Numbered from the stretch's first letter, positions 20,012-33,108 are shown. The stretch: 64,000 nt of DNA from Ailanthus altissimus (GCA_946807835.1 OX327697.1:3549001-3613000), one strand, 5' to 3'. Notes: generated by a model from the sequence alone, not told the origin. Numbers and translations: made by a program.

Positions 20012-21560
20012 TAAATAACCACCCACTTATGTTTTTTCAGTAATGATTTTCATGGAAAGCTTGTCTAGCCATATATATGATCATTCCAGATGGAAACACC
20101 ACCTGCCCACGACCCTACTAAGGACAACATAAGACAAGTTTACTCACAATTTAATACGTATATGGCTGTTGCTCCTCCTGGCCTGATCCTGCACAATAAT
20201 GTTTTAAACAGATGAACAAGACTACAAAGAATGCCAAATGACAGCTATAATAATGATTTGAATCTTCCATACTGCTACATTACATTATCATACAAACATG
20301 TATACAGAGATCAGAAGCATAGAAGCAGAAAGAAAAATGCAGGGCATAGGTAGGATGAATTCATTTCCCATCTTTACTATAAATCATATATCAAATTCAT
20401 CTTGGTTTCATTCATTGCAGTAAACTGTAAAGCATTTATCCAAAAAACTTAGACACCACTATCAGCATTTCCAACTCTAGTGCAAATACACATACCGAAG
20501 AGAACAGAAGAATCTGAAATGAGAAATTTGCCAGTTCAATAATTGATTTTCCAGTTAACATCCAGTCAAACACTTTGCAAAGAATCAACGCGTCAAGGAA
20601 CATGCAGAAACAAAAACAAACCTACCATAATTTCAAGCAAAATTAACCTCAAAACAGATAGAAAGAGAAAAAAATTAAAATAAAGAAATAAAACATAATA
20701 CTAAAATAATATATGGTTAAAGCTTTGAAGCTTAAGATTAACAAACAACAAATCAACAAGAGCCATCACAGTGACAAATTCAGGTCAAAACAGCAAAGAG
20801 TTCCACAGTGAACCAAACTCAAATCCTTTCCCACAAAAACCCTATAGAAAAACACCAAATTTAACTGAAAAACATTACAAACTTTAACTTTTAACACACA
20901 CACACACACCAAAAAAAAAAACCACCTCATAAAACTCAAGAACTAATTGAACAGCCAAAGCACAGAGAATTAACACCATAATCATTAATAGAAAAAGTAA
21001 AAGCCAAGTTAAAAACTTGAACTTATCAGAGCTCCAAAGCAAGCAAGCACAAGAGCAACACAGTGCTGAGATGTGATCTGGGAGAGAATTTTCAAGGTTC
21101 TTTATCCAAGCAAGACAGCAAAGCAAAGAGCACACAATCTAACACTCACACGATGTATTGTTTATTAATGGCCTTTGATCATAAAACAAAAGCAAAAACT
21201 GTAAGGGTTATTATTACATAGGTCCTTTTTTTTAACATTTGTTCAAATAAACCAACAATTTGGATTTTGAGTCAATTAAGCCCCTCTTATTTCAGCTTTG
21301 TTCACATAGGTCCTTTGACCAAGTTTGACTGTTAACGAGATCCTAATATTTGGATGCAAACCACGAAAGATAAAAATACCCACTGTGCAATAATATAAAT
21401 AAATGTTGCTGCCAAGTGCCACCTAAGGTAAATATACATAATAAAATAAAAATAAATCTAAAATAATGAAATGAGTATATAATTTTGAACAGAAGATTAC
21501 TACAAATGTAAATTCACAATTACAAAATTTCAAATTCATAAATTTATAACAAACAAAATT
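20012..21560. other. 5' flank and probable 5' UTR/introns of the DSP-related gene
   Basis: No other coding sequence is seen. Near 21060-21130 the minus strand is C/T- and GC-richer (CTCTCCCAGATCACATC...), as a 5' UTR might be. The transcription start cannot be fixed. A short (CA)n tract lies near 20896-20909. The phrase ACATAGGTCCTTT occurs twice (near 21217 and 21305). Confidence 0.4.
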
Positions 21561-21570
21561 TTCATCATAT

Positions 21571-24500
21571 TAAGTCTAGTCAGGTTTTTAGAGTTCCCTC
21601 TAACCCATGTATAAGGATATTTCACATCCTTGTTCATGAAGATTATACTCTTTTGGAGTGTAGATCTTTCTGCTTCTTTTTTCTTAATGCTTTCTTTCTC
21701 TTTTCAACTGTTAATGCCTTGCCATGAGGATCTTATGCTGGAATCTTCATGGTATAGGAAATATCCAAAGGATCCAAGCCATCAAATATGTTATTAGGGC
21801 AATTAGAATTTATAGCGTTAAACTTAAATTTGATGGTTGCTTTATTGTAGATCATAGTGATTTGGGGGTGGCTTGGCATTATTTGGGAATTGTTATTTTG
21901 GAATTGAGAGCAAGGTGTTCCTACAACAAGCATCATGGACTGTATCATTCTAATTCATGGCGCTTTAGTAGCTTCTATGAGAGCCCAAAACATAAATAGG
22001 AAAAACTCTCGGAAACTTCTATAAAGACTAGCCAATTCTTAGTCCATGCCTTGGTTGCGCAACGACAATTTTAATAATATATTGAGTATAGAGGAAAAAA
22101 AGGGTGGGTCTACCCGAAATTTAAAATAAATTCAATCCTTTAAATATGCGATCCAAGATGCAAGTTTGATGGAATTGGAAAGGAATGGATACCTACTATG
22201 TTGTCTAACCGTTGGTGTGGGAGCAATTCTATTGAAGAAAAACTTGGACCATTTTTTGCATAATCAAAATATTGGATAGATTTATTTGTGGTTACTATGT
22301 GTTAGAATCTTCATTTGCGAGGTGGAATCATACCCCAATCCCCATCAACATAGTGAAGCCTAACGTATGTTTAAGAACGAGGCAAAAGTCTTGGGGTGGT
22401 AGATTTCACTACAATATTCTTTTGAGTAATCACGTTGAATGGAGAGATTTAATTTCTAATATTTGCGATAACGTTAACAAGCAAGCAGACATTGATTTAT
22501 ACACGAACTTCACAAGAAATCTAAACAACTCAAGACAAGCTTTGAAGAGTCGAAACTTCAACAAATTCGATAAAGAAAAAAAAATTTATACCATTCAGAA
22601 GGAGTGTTTTGATAAGACTAGACTTCCCCCTTTATATCAAAATATCGAGAGATCAAACAATTGGAGAAAAAAATGATGAGTATCGAGAAATGTATTGGCA
22701 ATAGAGATCTTGAGTAGATTGGTTAGTAACTGAAGATAGAAATACAAAATACTTCCATATGAAGGCCTCATCTAGAAGGCAGAAGAATTTCATTAATGGG
22801 TTGGTAGATGGGAATTATAATTGAATTGAAAATACAAAACAAATTGCGGCAGAATTTCAAAACTACTACACCAGTTTCATCATCCAACCCTATCCAGCAT
22901 TGATGGAGTTTTAGATAAGGTAAAACTCGAGAATAGATGGGAATAAGAATAACATTCCTAGACCAAGACCTCACTCATGGGAGATTATTTAGGCTTCTAA
23001 GTAGATGCATCCTAATAAGGCTCTAAATCCAAATAGTTTTCCGCATCCTTTTTACTAGATCATAGGAGTACTTTTGGTGATAAATTAATAGATGTTTGTC
23101 ATTTGGTGCTCAATAATAATGAAGACATCTCGAAGCTAATAATACCTTCGTCACACTGATTCCAAAAATTAAGCAACCAAGAAGGGTGGCGGATATAGAC
23201 CACTTAGTTTGTGCAATGTTACTTACAAACTAATTGCAAAAACTTTGGCTAATAAACTTACAATATTCTACCTTTGATTATCTTTAAGAATATTGATAAC
23301 TAACAACATAATTGTGGGATATGAATGCCTTCACAAGATTAGGCGCAAAAGATAAGGAAGAGATCAAATCGCAATCAAATTAGATAAGCAAGGCCTATGA
23401 CATATTGAATAGGAATTCCTCAGGAAAACAATGCTCAAGGTAGGCTTTTTAACTAGTTGGGTCAACAAAGTTATCAAGTATGTTGCATCATCAAGTTTTT
23501 TCAATTTTAATCAATGGAGAAGTTCATGGAAAAGTCACCTTTTAAAGAGGACTTAGACAAGGTTTCCCCTAACTCCTTATCTCTAAATTATTTTCATTGA
23601 GAATTTAGACAAGGTTTTTTCAACGCTCACAATTAGTGTTTTTAAAATTCTAGGTAATCTTTGCAAAATTTTACAACAAATCATGAGCTTCTTAAGGGGG
23701 AATTTTGTATCCTCAAAAGGCATCCACTAGTTATCTTAGAAGGTAATGTGTCAGCCCAAAAAGGAAAGAGGCCTTGGCTTCATAGATCTAACAGCTTTTA
23801 GCCAACAATGTTGGAAGATTGTAACATGCCCTAATTCTGTCAAGGCTGCGGTGCTTAAAGAAAAATATTTTGTATGTCAAATTTTTTGGAGAGTGAGTTA
23901 GTGCTAATACATGCTACATTTGGAGGAGTCTAATGTGAGGGAAGCAAGTTTTCCAAGCTGGTTCTATATGGAGGGTAAAAATGGCAGCAAAATTCTGGTT
24001 TATGGGAATAATTGACACTTCTAGATCTTACCTGTTTAAACCTTATTCTCCAAAAACTCTACCACTAGATACAAAAGTAGAAGAGCTGATTGCGAGTAAT
24101 GGATGCTGGATTGAGCAATTGACTAAAGGACATCTTCTTCACCAAGATGCAGAGGCCATTCTCAGTATTCCTCTTCCTAGTGAATCTTAGCCAAATTGGT
24201 TAATTTGGCATTTCAAGAAAAGAGGAAATTTTAATGTCAAGAACGGATATCAAATTGCTCTTAATTTTCATATTATGAATATTCCTTCAAGTTCTGTTTC
24301 CTCAAAGAGTCGGTGGTTGTATATTTGGAATTTAGCAATTCCCCCTAAGATCAGAATCTTCTCGTGAAGAGCTTTAAAGAATGGTAACTAACTCGGGCAA
24401 ATGTCTATTACAGAAAGATTATCAATAATTCAAATCTGTTTTGGATGTGGTGGCTGTTTCAAAGACATGTTTCACACTCTTCTAGGGTGCAGAGTAGCTG

Positions 24501-25323
24501 TTAAGGTGTGGAAACATAATCGCTTTTCAGGAAAACTCATGCTGCATTCTCCTAGTGACTTTTCCAGCTTTATTTGGGCAGCTATAGAATCACTGAGCAA
24601 GTCAGAGTTTGAATATATGGCAAATATTCTTTAGTCCATTTGGACATAAAGAAATGATGCTCTTCATAACAGGTGTATTGACAATCATCATAGAATCCTT
24701 TCCAGGGGTGAATCTTTACTAAAAACTTAAAGAGAAGCATTTAGGAGCAATCATTCAGATCTTCCTTCGTTGAAGTCATCCGAGGTATCATGGATTCCCC
24801 TGCAGATCCGTGGATTAAAATCAATGTTGATGCAGCCATAGATAAGGAATTGGGTCTTTCTGGTTTGGAAGCATAGCAAGAAATGTCAAGGGTGAAATAA
24901 TGGTTGCAGCGGCTGGTAGGATCAAATTTTCAGGTGATGTAGAGCAAGTTGAAGCAAGAGCCATTCTTGAAAGGCTTTCAGTTAGCAACTGATGCTAGTT
25001 TACAACCTGCTATTGTTGAATATGACACTTTGAATGTTGTTAGTTAGATAAAAGGAAAACTATCCAGCAGACAGGAAGTTATTTGGGATGTTGCAGAGAC
25101 AAGGAAACTGATGGCAAGGCAGCAAAATTCCAAGCTCTTGTTTGTATTAAGGACAGTTATGGCAGCTCAACTATCATGAAATTTACTGTCTTTATTGGAG
25201 CCTCGTCTCTGGACTGAGGAGGTTCCTAGATATAGAACATTTCTTGTAATTTCCCTTCATTTTTCGTTTTTCTGGTATTTTAACAGATGTCTTGATTTTC
25301 AAAAAAATAAAAACAAAAGAAAA
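21571..25323 (+). mobile_element. LINE (L1-type non-LTR retrotransposon), decayed
   Basis: Plus-strand frames follow plant L1 order. Endonuclease start at 21724 (MRILCWNLHGIGNIQRIQA). Pre-RT linker at 22380-22670 (KSWGGRFHYNILLSNHVEW). RT remnant near 23200-23260 (LCNVTYKLIAKTLANKL) and 23565-23600 (RQGFPLTPYL). Post-RT block near 23760-23950 (KKERGLGFIDLTAFSQQCWK). zf-RVT near 24220-24400. RNase H near 24805-25160 (DPWIKINVDAA). The YADD catalytic block is missing and stops are frequent. A-rich sequence ends at 25319. TTTCATCATAT flanks it at 21560-21570 and 25324-25334, a TSD of 11 bp or more. Confidence 0.85.
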
Positions 25324-25334
25324 TTTCATCATAT

Positions 25335-25870
25335 ATTTCAGCAGTTCTGAGATTATATCTGAGTACTGATGCACCAGAATCTTTACAGTGCCCATGTAGA
25401 CCCAAAAGCTCAAACTGTCACCCAGCTGCAAAATAAAATGCACAATTTTTGCTGCCACCGCAAATTACCCCACCATCAGAAAATAACCCTAGGCAGCCAC
25501 TGCCACAAGCAGCCATGATAACAAAGCCGGGTTTGCACGCACATATTTTAAATTACAATGTATTTGAAAGTTGCCCCTTTCTCCCCTTATTTTAGACAGA
25601 ATTTCGGAACAACTAAACATAAGGCAACATATAATTACTTCTAAAAAAAATCTAAAATCATGAGAAAACGAAATTACTAATTCTAGAAACAAAAAATAAT
25701 CGAACAAAAATCAAAATATATTACTAAGTAAAATATCATTTCACGAGTTAAACGCATAAAACTATTTGACCAAAATTCCTTAATTTTCTCATCTAGTTAA
25801 ACGGATCATGATCAATTAATGCAGCCAATTGTAATCATAAATTGATAAACGAACATGGATAGAATTTGAA
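25335..25870. other. No recognised gene
   Basis: Both strands carry only short frames. A minus-strand frame with LGDSLSFWVYMGTVKILVHQ is not recognised and may be intronic. Confidence 0.35.
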
Positions 25871-25874
25871 GTAC

Positions 25875-25985
25875 CAGTAACGGGAATGGGAGGGTCGTCG
25901 ATGCCGAGCCTGTTGAGCTTAAGAGAAGACAATCTACGCCAGAAACCCTCGTCGACAACGCTCTGAAACGGTGTGGAGAAAGAGA
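25875..25985 (-). pseudogene. ATG7: Orphan first exon of ATG7
   Basis: The minus strand reads [33 protein letters not shown] and then a GT donor at 25874. This is the start of the E1-like autophagy enzyme ATG7 (plant consensus [30 protein letters not shown]), which activates ATG8 and ATG12 in the cytosol. The exon border falls where the first intron of plant ATG7 lies. The usual initiator segment ending in LQFAP is not recognisable, and none of the later exons, including the adenylation domain and catalytic Cys region, can be found on this strand downstream. I read it as a fragment or truncated duplicate, now on the same strand as the gene that starts at 20011. Confidence 0.7.
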
Positions 25986-25999
25986 GAGAAAATAAAAAT

Positions 26000-28065
26000 A
26001 TACAGAAAAAAATAAAAGAAAAGGAAAAATGGGATTTATAGACTTTTGTTTTTACGGGTTATGCAAAATTAGTACACCCGACTAATTAGTACAGCCACTA
26101 CTTGTACCCGTTGGATTGTGCAAAATTCTGATCTAATGGCTGATGTTTGACATTCCACTAAAACCCGCCACCCGATCAAATTGAGGAGTGATACATTGCC
26201 ATGGATGGCAATTATCAATTGCCCCCTCTAATATTTGGTAAATATGAGATGTATATGCTATCATTTTAAATTATTTAAGCTTGTCCTATACAATATGATA
26301 CATATACAGACGCGGCAATCATCAAAGGTGGCGTCCATCAGAGGGCCGATTGCATCCTAGCAAAATGAACACCGCCACGTCTGAATAACATTCAACTATA
26401 AATAAATAAAATGTGAAACCCTAGCTGAACTTGATCCGAAGTCGCCGCATCTGATTTTCCAGCATCGGCTGTCTTGTCCTCGACGACGTTTCACCCTAGG
26501 TAGTTGACGGGGAGTTTTGGTGCTTTTTTATTTTGTAACAAATTTCTTTTTTACTTGTTTATTAGTCTGTAAACCATTCACTCCTTAAACCCTCCTCTTA
26601 TATAAGGGAAAGCGAAATTTATGTTCAATTTTCTCTCGAATGAAGTAAGAAATCAAGTGGGATTTTTTTTTTCTTCTTGTAATGACCTTACTAAATGAAA
26701 AATGCTGATAAGTTAGCGCCTTGTAATGACCTTTAAACTCCGTTAAAAAAATTTCATTAAAAAAAATTTGATAAAAAATAATGTTATATATTTTAAATTG
26801 TATTATAAATAATAATATATTAAATAATTATTTAATAATAAAATGATATAATTTTAAAATTATCATTACATTCATTGATTATATAACATATTATTACTTC
26901 GGATATAATTTAAAATATAAATTTAATATATGTAACATTATTTATTAGTAAAATTTAAAGTGAATTTGAAATAAATTTAGTGTACACAAGTTAAAATTTG
27001 TAACGGGTTGTGATAGGTATGAATTTACTAAAATATCATGTAAATACTTGTTAAGGTATTTGTGGATAGTTACATATTTTTTTTATTTTTTAAAAAAGAA
27101 TACCAAACGATGTTGCTTTAGTTATAGCCCCTAAATGAAAAATTAAATAAATAATTTTTATCTCTTCTTCAATCTATCAATTGTTCTCACTTTCACTTAT
27201 CATACAAATGTCATCCTGCAACTTTACCATTTTTGATTCTCTATTCTCATAAAACTATTTGCTCATGCTCATAAAATGTTTTTTTTTAATTTTTAAACGA
27301 CATATTTCAATTTCTCTTTAATCTTTATTCCACCGATATTATATTAATTCAATTAATAATATGAATATTTTAAAAGAGATAAGTTAATTTCTTATATAAC
27401 TTTGTTAATTAATAATATTAATATTTATTTTCTTCACACGATGGAGATTAATAATTATTTTATTTAACACTTTTATTTATTTTCTTCACATGATGGACAT
27501 TGATAATCAATTTTTTTTTACTTTTTTACTCTTTTAATATTTAATATGTTAGTAACTTAATTAGTTGATAAATTAGCTTATCTTAAAACTATAATATACC
27601 AATATAAATTTATTTATAAAAAGTATTCTTAAATCTTGAATTAAGTCTAAAAAATTATTTTTGTTTAATTGATTATGTTGTCTAATATATGTGTTAACTA
27701 TTTATGAGTTGCTTTTATTAGATTTAAGTTGAAAATTATTTTAACTTTGATGGAAAGACTTTTATTAAATTTAAATTTGTGATATGATTTTGATTGTTAT
27801 ATTAAATTTTCTTTAAAATTAATGTTATAATTTTTTATTTTTTATTATATTAATTTACAACTCATTTAAAATTTATAAATAACTCGTTACAAGTTTGGTA
27901 AGGAGTACATAGCTATTAGAACGAGTTTGTTAATAAAATTTTAGACCTACAATGAATTTGAGAAAAATTTAATATTTTAATTTAAAAATGAGTATGGATA
28001 CAAATTTAAAGATATTTATACTAAACTCGATCCGTTGTCATCCCTAATTATTCCACCCCGTACCA
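26000..28065. other. AT-rich intergenic stretch with one promoter-like patch
   Basis: Apart from the TATA/telo-box patch near 26397, this stretch shows only long A/T-rich sequence without coding signal. A TTGTCATCCCTA end at 28035-28046 looks like one terminus of a MITE of the type at 106-532, but no partner end was found. Confidence 0.5.
26397..26424 (+). promoter_or_regulatory. TATA-like box with adjacent telo-box
   Basis: TATAAATAAA at 26397-26406 is followed by AAACCCTAG at 26416-26424. Telo-boxes (AAACCCTA) near the start are typical of plant ribosomal-protein and translation-gene promoters. The GC-richer DNA to about 26520 would fit a 5' UTR. No gene start is evident downstream except the PPR remnant 1.6 kb away. 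Confidence 0.3.
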
Positions 28066-28724
28066 ATGTCAAAGTTTGTAGAAGAGTGTGGTAGTTTTTT
28101 CAAGCATGTTAGTGCCGAGAAATTTCATGAGAAGGAAGAGGAAAGTGAAGTCTTCAAAGATACAGCTGAGGAAGCTGTTAAGATGAATTGGGGCAAACCG
28201 ATGAATAAAATTGAGGAGACAAATTTTGCAATTGCGGCGCTTCAAAGCGAAGGGACCAGAGGCCAGCATCTTTCTATAGACATGGTTTTGGACTCCTTGG
28301 TTAGATTGAAGCAGCTAATGAATTAGAATTTTATCAATGAGATAATTTCTTCTCAATCATATTTCAATTAAATACCTGGATAGATCTGTTGGATTTTTTT
28401 AATTTCCTACATGAATTAATTCTTGAATATTGGAAAATTTTAATACCAAAGTTTTGGGGAAGCATATAAAAGATAATATGTTGATTCAAATTCAATTTTA
28501 TCTGTGAAGGGAAGATATTTTGCAGTTATTGGGCTCATTAGATGATAATCTTATTAGTTCCTAGATACTTAAATGGCTATGGATTCAAAGTTGTTGGGAC
28601 TTCAATGAAAAGGAATTCTTGATGCTTATTGCGGCACATGAAAAGTTGGGGGACTTCAACACTGCTGTGAGGGTTTTACATTTTGCAAACAAGAAGAATA
28701 TGCGCCAAGTGTTTTATCCTATAC
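28066..28724 (+). pseudogene. PPR pseudogene, 5' part (At3g59040 type)
   Basis: The plus strand at 28066-28323 reads VSAEKFHEKEEESEVFKD, TAEEAVKMNWGKPMNKIEE and LDSLVRLKQL. After a gap, 28505-28724 reads ILKWLWIQSCWDFNEKEFLM, LIAAHEKLGDFNTAVRVL and, one frame over, YAPSVLSY. These match in order the N-terminal part of the organelle PPR protein family of At3g59040 (EVFKDAADEAD...LVRFKQLKKW...EILEWLR...WDF-E-DFLMLITAYGKLG-FNGAERVL). Frameshifts and stops make it a pseudogene. The text breaks at TAT AC, where the TSD TATAC (28720-28724) begins the 28.7 kb retroelement nest, and resumes at 57391. Confidence 0.8.
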
Positions 28725-28973
28725 TAATAAAAAGGAACCACGATAAAGGAAAATATTTAATGTGAATTTGTATTTTAATTATTCATTTTCGTGTAATATA
28801 TATAGGCAAGAGTACAAGATATGAAAAAAATTTAAATATACAAATTAAAAAAAATTAGGAAGCTAACAACACAAATTCAAAATATACACAAATATAAGAA
28901 GCTAACAAATTTGTTAGTAAACTAAAAGCCAAATCGTGGACTGTTTAGAGTTGGGATTAAAATGTCAATAACA
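28725..28973 (-). repeat. 3' LTR of Copia X
   Basis: On the minus strand it begins TGTTATTGACATT and ends CCTTTTTATTA. It aligns with 57160-57385 through blocks such as GTGTAATATATATAGGCA, AGAAGCTAACAA and CAAATTCAAAATATA. It is preceded on that strand by purine-rich AAAGTTGGGTG. Confidence 0.7.
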
Positions 28974-31515
28974 CCCAACTTGCAAAGTTGTCGGTTATAA
29001 GTGTCACTTTTAAGGGGTTTGGCAAAAGGGTCTATGAATTGGTCAGAGGATCATTGAATCTTTTCTCGAACAAAATAACAATTAATTTTAATGTTTAATG
29101 CATTCATGGAAGATTGAATTTTTAGCAATGTGAATAGCAACTTTGGCTATCACAATGAATTGGAAATGGTTGTGGGTGATTATAACCAAGATCCACAATA
29201 AAGTATTTTAACCATTGTAAGTCAAAAATAAAGGTAGCAAGGGAACGATATTCCGATTCCACAAAAGAACAAGAAATTGTAGGTTGTTTCTTAGCTTTTC
29301 AAGAAATAAGACTAGAACTTAACATGGTAAAATAACTAATGGTGGAACAACGAGTAGTAAGGCAACTTGCCCAATCAAAATCAGTATATTAGACTAAAAT
29401 AAGAGAACTAGATGCAAAAAGGAAGAAACCATTGCTAATAGTGCCTTTAAAGTAATGAAGAACTCAGTTGGCAACATATGGATAGGAGGAATGTAAAGAT
29501 TGCATAAATTGACGAAGGGTATTTATAGCATATTAAATATTAAGGCGAGTGACAATGAGATAAAGAAGATAACCTATAAGTTGACAATAGATTACTAAAT
29601 TAAGAAGAAGAGAACCATTTTTTGGTCGTAAAAGAAGATGTTATTCCATAGGAAAATCAGATGGTCAATAAGTAGTCATACTAAAATATGCTAAGATGTC
29701 AATACCATATTTATATTGAAGCAAAAAAAATTTCATATTTAGAATAAGAAACTTTCATACCTAAAAAATACTGAAGTTTGTCAAGATCTTTCATAGAGAA
29801 AGATTGAGTAAGAAATTGTTTGTTAGAGATAGCATCATCATTATTTTTAGTGACAATAATATCATTGATATAGACATGAACAAATATAGAAGTTTGATCA
29901 CAAATATAAGTAAAAAGACTATAGTCTAAAATAGATTATCGAAAACCTCGGCGAATGATAATGGAAGAAAATTTGGAGAACCACTAACGAGAAGCTTGTT
30001 TAAGTCCAAAGAGAGATTTATTTAATTTGTATACACAAGTCTCCCCCTGATGAGAGAATTCGAGAAGGGGATTCATATAAACTTCTTCATCAAATTGTGC
30101 AAAGACTAATTTTTAATAGAAGTAACAAAAAGAAGACTACTAACAGTGACTAGTTTAGCCACGGGTGCAAAAGTATCGTGATAATCGATGCCTTCAACTT
30201 GAGTATAACCTTTGGCGACCAAATGAACTTTATACCTCTCAGTAGATCCATCAAGCTTATTTAATTTTATAAACTCATTTACAACCAATAGGTGATTTTC
30301 CATTAGGAAGTGTGCATAAAAATCAATTGTTGTTTGATTCAAGGACATTAATTTTGTTGGCCATAGCATTATGCCATTCGACAGATTTCATGGCTTGAGA
30401 ATAAGATCATGGCTCTTAATTTTCCATGATATTAATGAGAAAAGCACGATGGAAATGACTAAGATGGGACAAAGAAAAATAATTGGCAAGTAAAAAATCA
30501 ATCGAGAATGAAATATGATTGCAAACATAATCCTTGAGATAACAAAGTGGATGAGGATTTCATTGTAGTAATTATAAGAACAGGTGTCGTCGAAGGATAA
30601 TTAATGGAGGAAGTGCCCTTATAAATAGATGGAGAATTGGTTGAGCTATCAGCCTAATATGATGTTAAAATACCCACGAGAGAATTAGTAGAAATAATAG
30701 CTAGAATATTATAATAGATTTTCTTTTAGAATGAACAGTGGGAACAACTGGTGGTGTAGGTAAGTAATTAAATATTCCATCATTATTGATCAGAGTGATG
30801 TTAATTGAATTATTTAAAAATGGAGATGAAAGATCATGTATGGAAAAATGGACTCATGAGATATGACATCATGAAAAGTGTATATTTGATGAGATTTGAA
30901 ATCATATATATGATATCCCTTTTGGCCATATGGTAACCAATAAAAAAAATCCAGTTTGGCTTAATTATCAAATTTATATTGAATATTCATATTTTTAGCA
31001 AAGCATAAACATCCAAAAACTCGAAAAGATGAATATGATGAAATATTTCTAAGTAAAACTTGATAAGGTGATATATATTAGAGGATCAGAGTTAAAATTT
31101 TTATTGATAAGAAATATAGTAGTAAGAATACATTCACCATAAAAATAAAAGAAGCAAGTTTGCTTAAAATCGTAGAGCTCTAGCAACATCAAATACATGT
31201 CGATGTTTATGTTCTATAACTCCATTTTGTTAGGGGATCGTAACGCAACTGCGTTGGTGAATAATTCTAATGTCACAAAACCATGTTTGAATTTGTTTAG
31301 AAAGAAATTTAGAACCATTGTCAAAATGAATGATTTGGAGTTAAGGGAGAAACATGTCTGTATTTCCAAAAGTAATGCGAATGATTTTTTTTTTTGGTTG
31401 ATTTGATTAAAAAAATGAATTAACATGCTAAACATTCAGATTTATATTTCATTAAATAAACTTATGTACACCTTGAATAATCAACAATGATATTTAAAAA
31501 GAAACATAATCCATT
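28974..31515 (-). pseudogene. Copia X pol remnant (integrase-RT-RNase H)
   Basis: Minus-strand frames, full of stops, follow Copia order from high to low coordinates. Integrase traces lie near 31450-31150 (NGVIEHKHRH, compare NGVVERKNRH). RT lies near 30340-30110 ([34 protein letters not shown]). The RT catalytic block is near 29880-29840 (FVHVYINDIIVT, compare YVDDIIITG, with D replaced by N). RNase H C-terminal traces reach 28980. It is cut at 31515 by Copia Y. It encoded the enzymes for reverse transcription and integration and is now inactive. Confidence 0.75.
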
Positions 31516-31625
31516 TGTTAGGGTATGTGCTTACACATCATCCTAATTTGTATGAATACTTATTTGATAATATTTATACAATGTGTATTTTGTTAAATAG
31601 CTAATACTCTTTATTAAATGGTAAT

Positions 31626-33052
31626 TGATGAATACTTGAAATTACACATTTAATAAGAGCTTTACATGATTGTTTTGTATTACTAGTGTATTTAATTTTC
31701 ATAACTTAAGTATGCTTGCAATATTGTACCTAATTATCTTTTAACTATTTTGTGGTAGGTTTGATACAATGAGCATAACTTTCTACCTAAAGATCCAATT
31801 GAGGTGATTCTTATCCCTATGAAGAGCTGACTCAATGGGCTAATATATTGTATTTCACAAAGCATTTGAAATTTGAGCTTTTAAAGGGTGAAAATGGACT
31901 AGAACAGAACTGATCTGCAGTACAGGCCCAGTTTGAACAATCATCAGTATTTGGCCCATAACTATAGAAATACGTATCTAATATATATGAGATCACTCAA
32001 TTTGGAAAGATAAGAAAATTATCTACAACTTTGATGTTTTCAGTGACAGTTAATTCGGATAGCATCAATTCTAAATTAGATAATCATGTGGGTGCCCTAG
32101 TGATAATTAATGCAAATTATTTTGCCACCATTCTTAACTTTCATCAACCAAGTGGTTCCCTCCAAATTTGTCTCGATTTATCCATGTTTTTTTTTATAAA
32201 TAGGTGGCTTGTTTATGCCTAAAGGATGTAATTAGAATGTTAGAATTTAGTTCAAAATACTTGTCCTTTGTATCCATTTCTTTGTAATATTATTTCTCTT
32301 GTTTACTATTAAATCATGTTATTTCTTCTTCAATTTCTTTTCTTTTTCTTTAGTTTTATTATGTCCAAATAATTTTCTTTAAGTTAAGATGAAAGAGTGA
32401 AGCTCTTGGCAAGATAATATGATATGTTTAATATTTATTCATGAATTTAATGCTTCATTCTTAAGTTATGCAAGTTTATATATGATGTATTTATTTTATT
32501 TGTAGAATTAATACCCTTTCTTCTAAAGTGGTGATTCTTGATTTATTATTGACAAACCTTATACTTGGCACAATAAATTCTTGAAACCATTTACAAAATT
32601 TGGTGTATATAACATTTCTTGTAAAGTGGGAGTTTTGATTTATTGTAGACAAATATAAAGATTGGCATAATAAATACTTGAACCCATTTATAAGATTTGG
32701 TGTATAATAATTGATAGAAATAAATACTAATCAATATATAAATGATAATGAATTTTAATTGTTATATTTTTCGATTGGAACCTTCTTTGTGTGAGGATTC
32801 CAATTGAGTTATAAAAAAAGTTAAATATATTCTTACTTCTTATGCCAAGAGTGGATCCCCTTAACCTTAACTTTTTATTTGAATTGGTTAATTGAATTAA
32901 TATTTGCAAATATCTTATGTTGCATTAATTATCTTAAAAGTGTTTATAATTTTAATTCTACTTCCCTGTGGATTGACCCCGTTCTCATCGGGTTATTTAT
33001 TACTTCGACAATCCTGCACTTGGGAATAAACTCCTATATTCTGGATGTGTCA
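31626..33052 (+). repeat. 5' LTR of Gypsy Z
   Basis: TGATGAATACTTG...GGATGTGTCA, 1427 bp. A TATA box (TATAAATA, 32195-32202) marks the likely U3/R border. It aligns end to end with the 3' LTR at 41950-43381, with scattered substitutions. Confidence 0.92.
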
Positions 33053-33058
33053 AATTTT

Positions 33059-33076
33059 TGACGCCGTTGCCGGGGA
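33059..33076 (+). other. Primer-binding site of Gypsy Z (tRNA-Asp type)
   Basis: TGACGCCGTTGCCGGGGA lies 6 bp after the 5' LTR. It matches the complement of the 3' end of plant tRNA-Asp with one mismatch. This site is typical of Athila and Tat elements. Confidence 0.85.
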
Positions 33077-33108
33077 GGTAAAATTAATATTTTCTTTTGT
33101 TGTTATTT

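Noticed and set aside
24401..24634. 77-codon frame considered as a separate gene
   Set aside because: It is part of the zf-RVT region of the LINE (CFGCGGCFKDMFHTLLGC is the zinc-binding block).
28035..28046. Second hAT-like MITE
   Set aside because: Only one terminus (TTGTCATCCCTA) is visible. No partner inverted repeat was found upstream, so the element cannot be delimited.
32031..32222. 63-codon frame in Gypsy Z
   Set aside because: It lies in the U3 of the LTR, and the frame is not preserved in the partner LTR.
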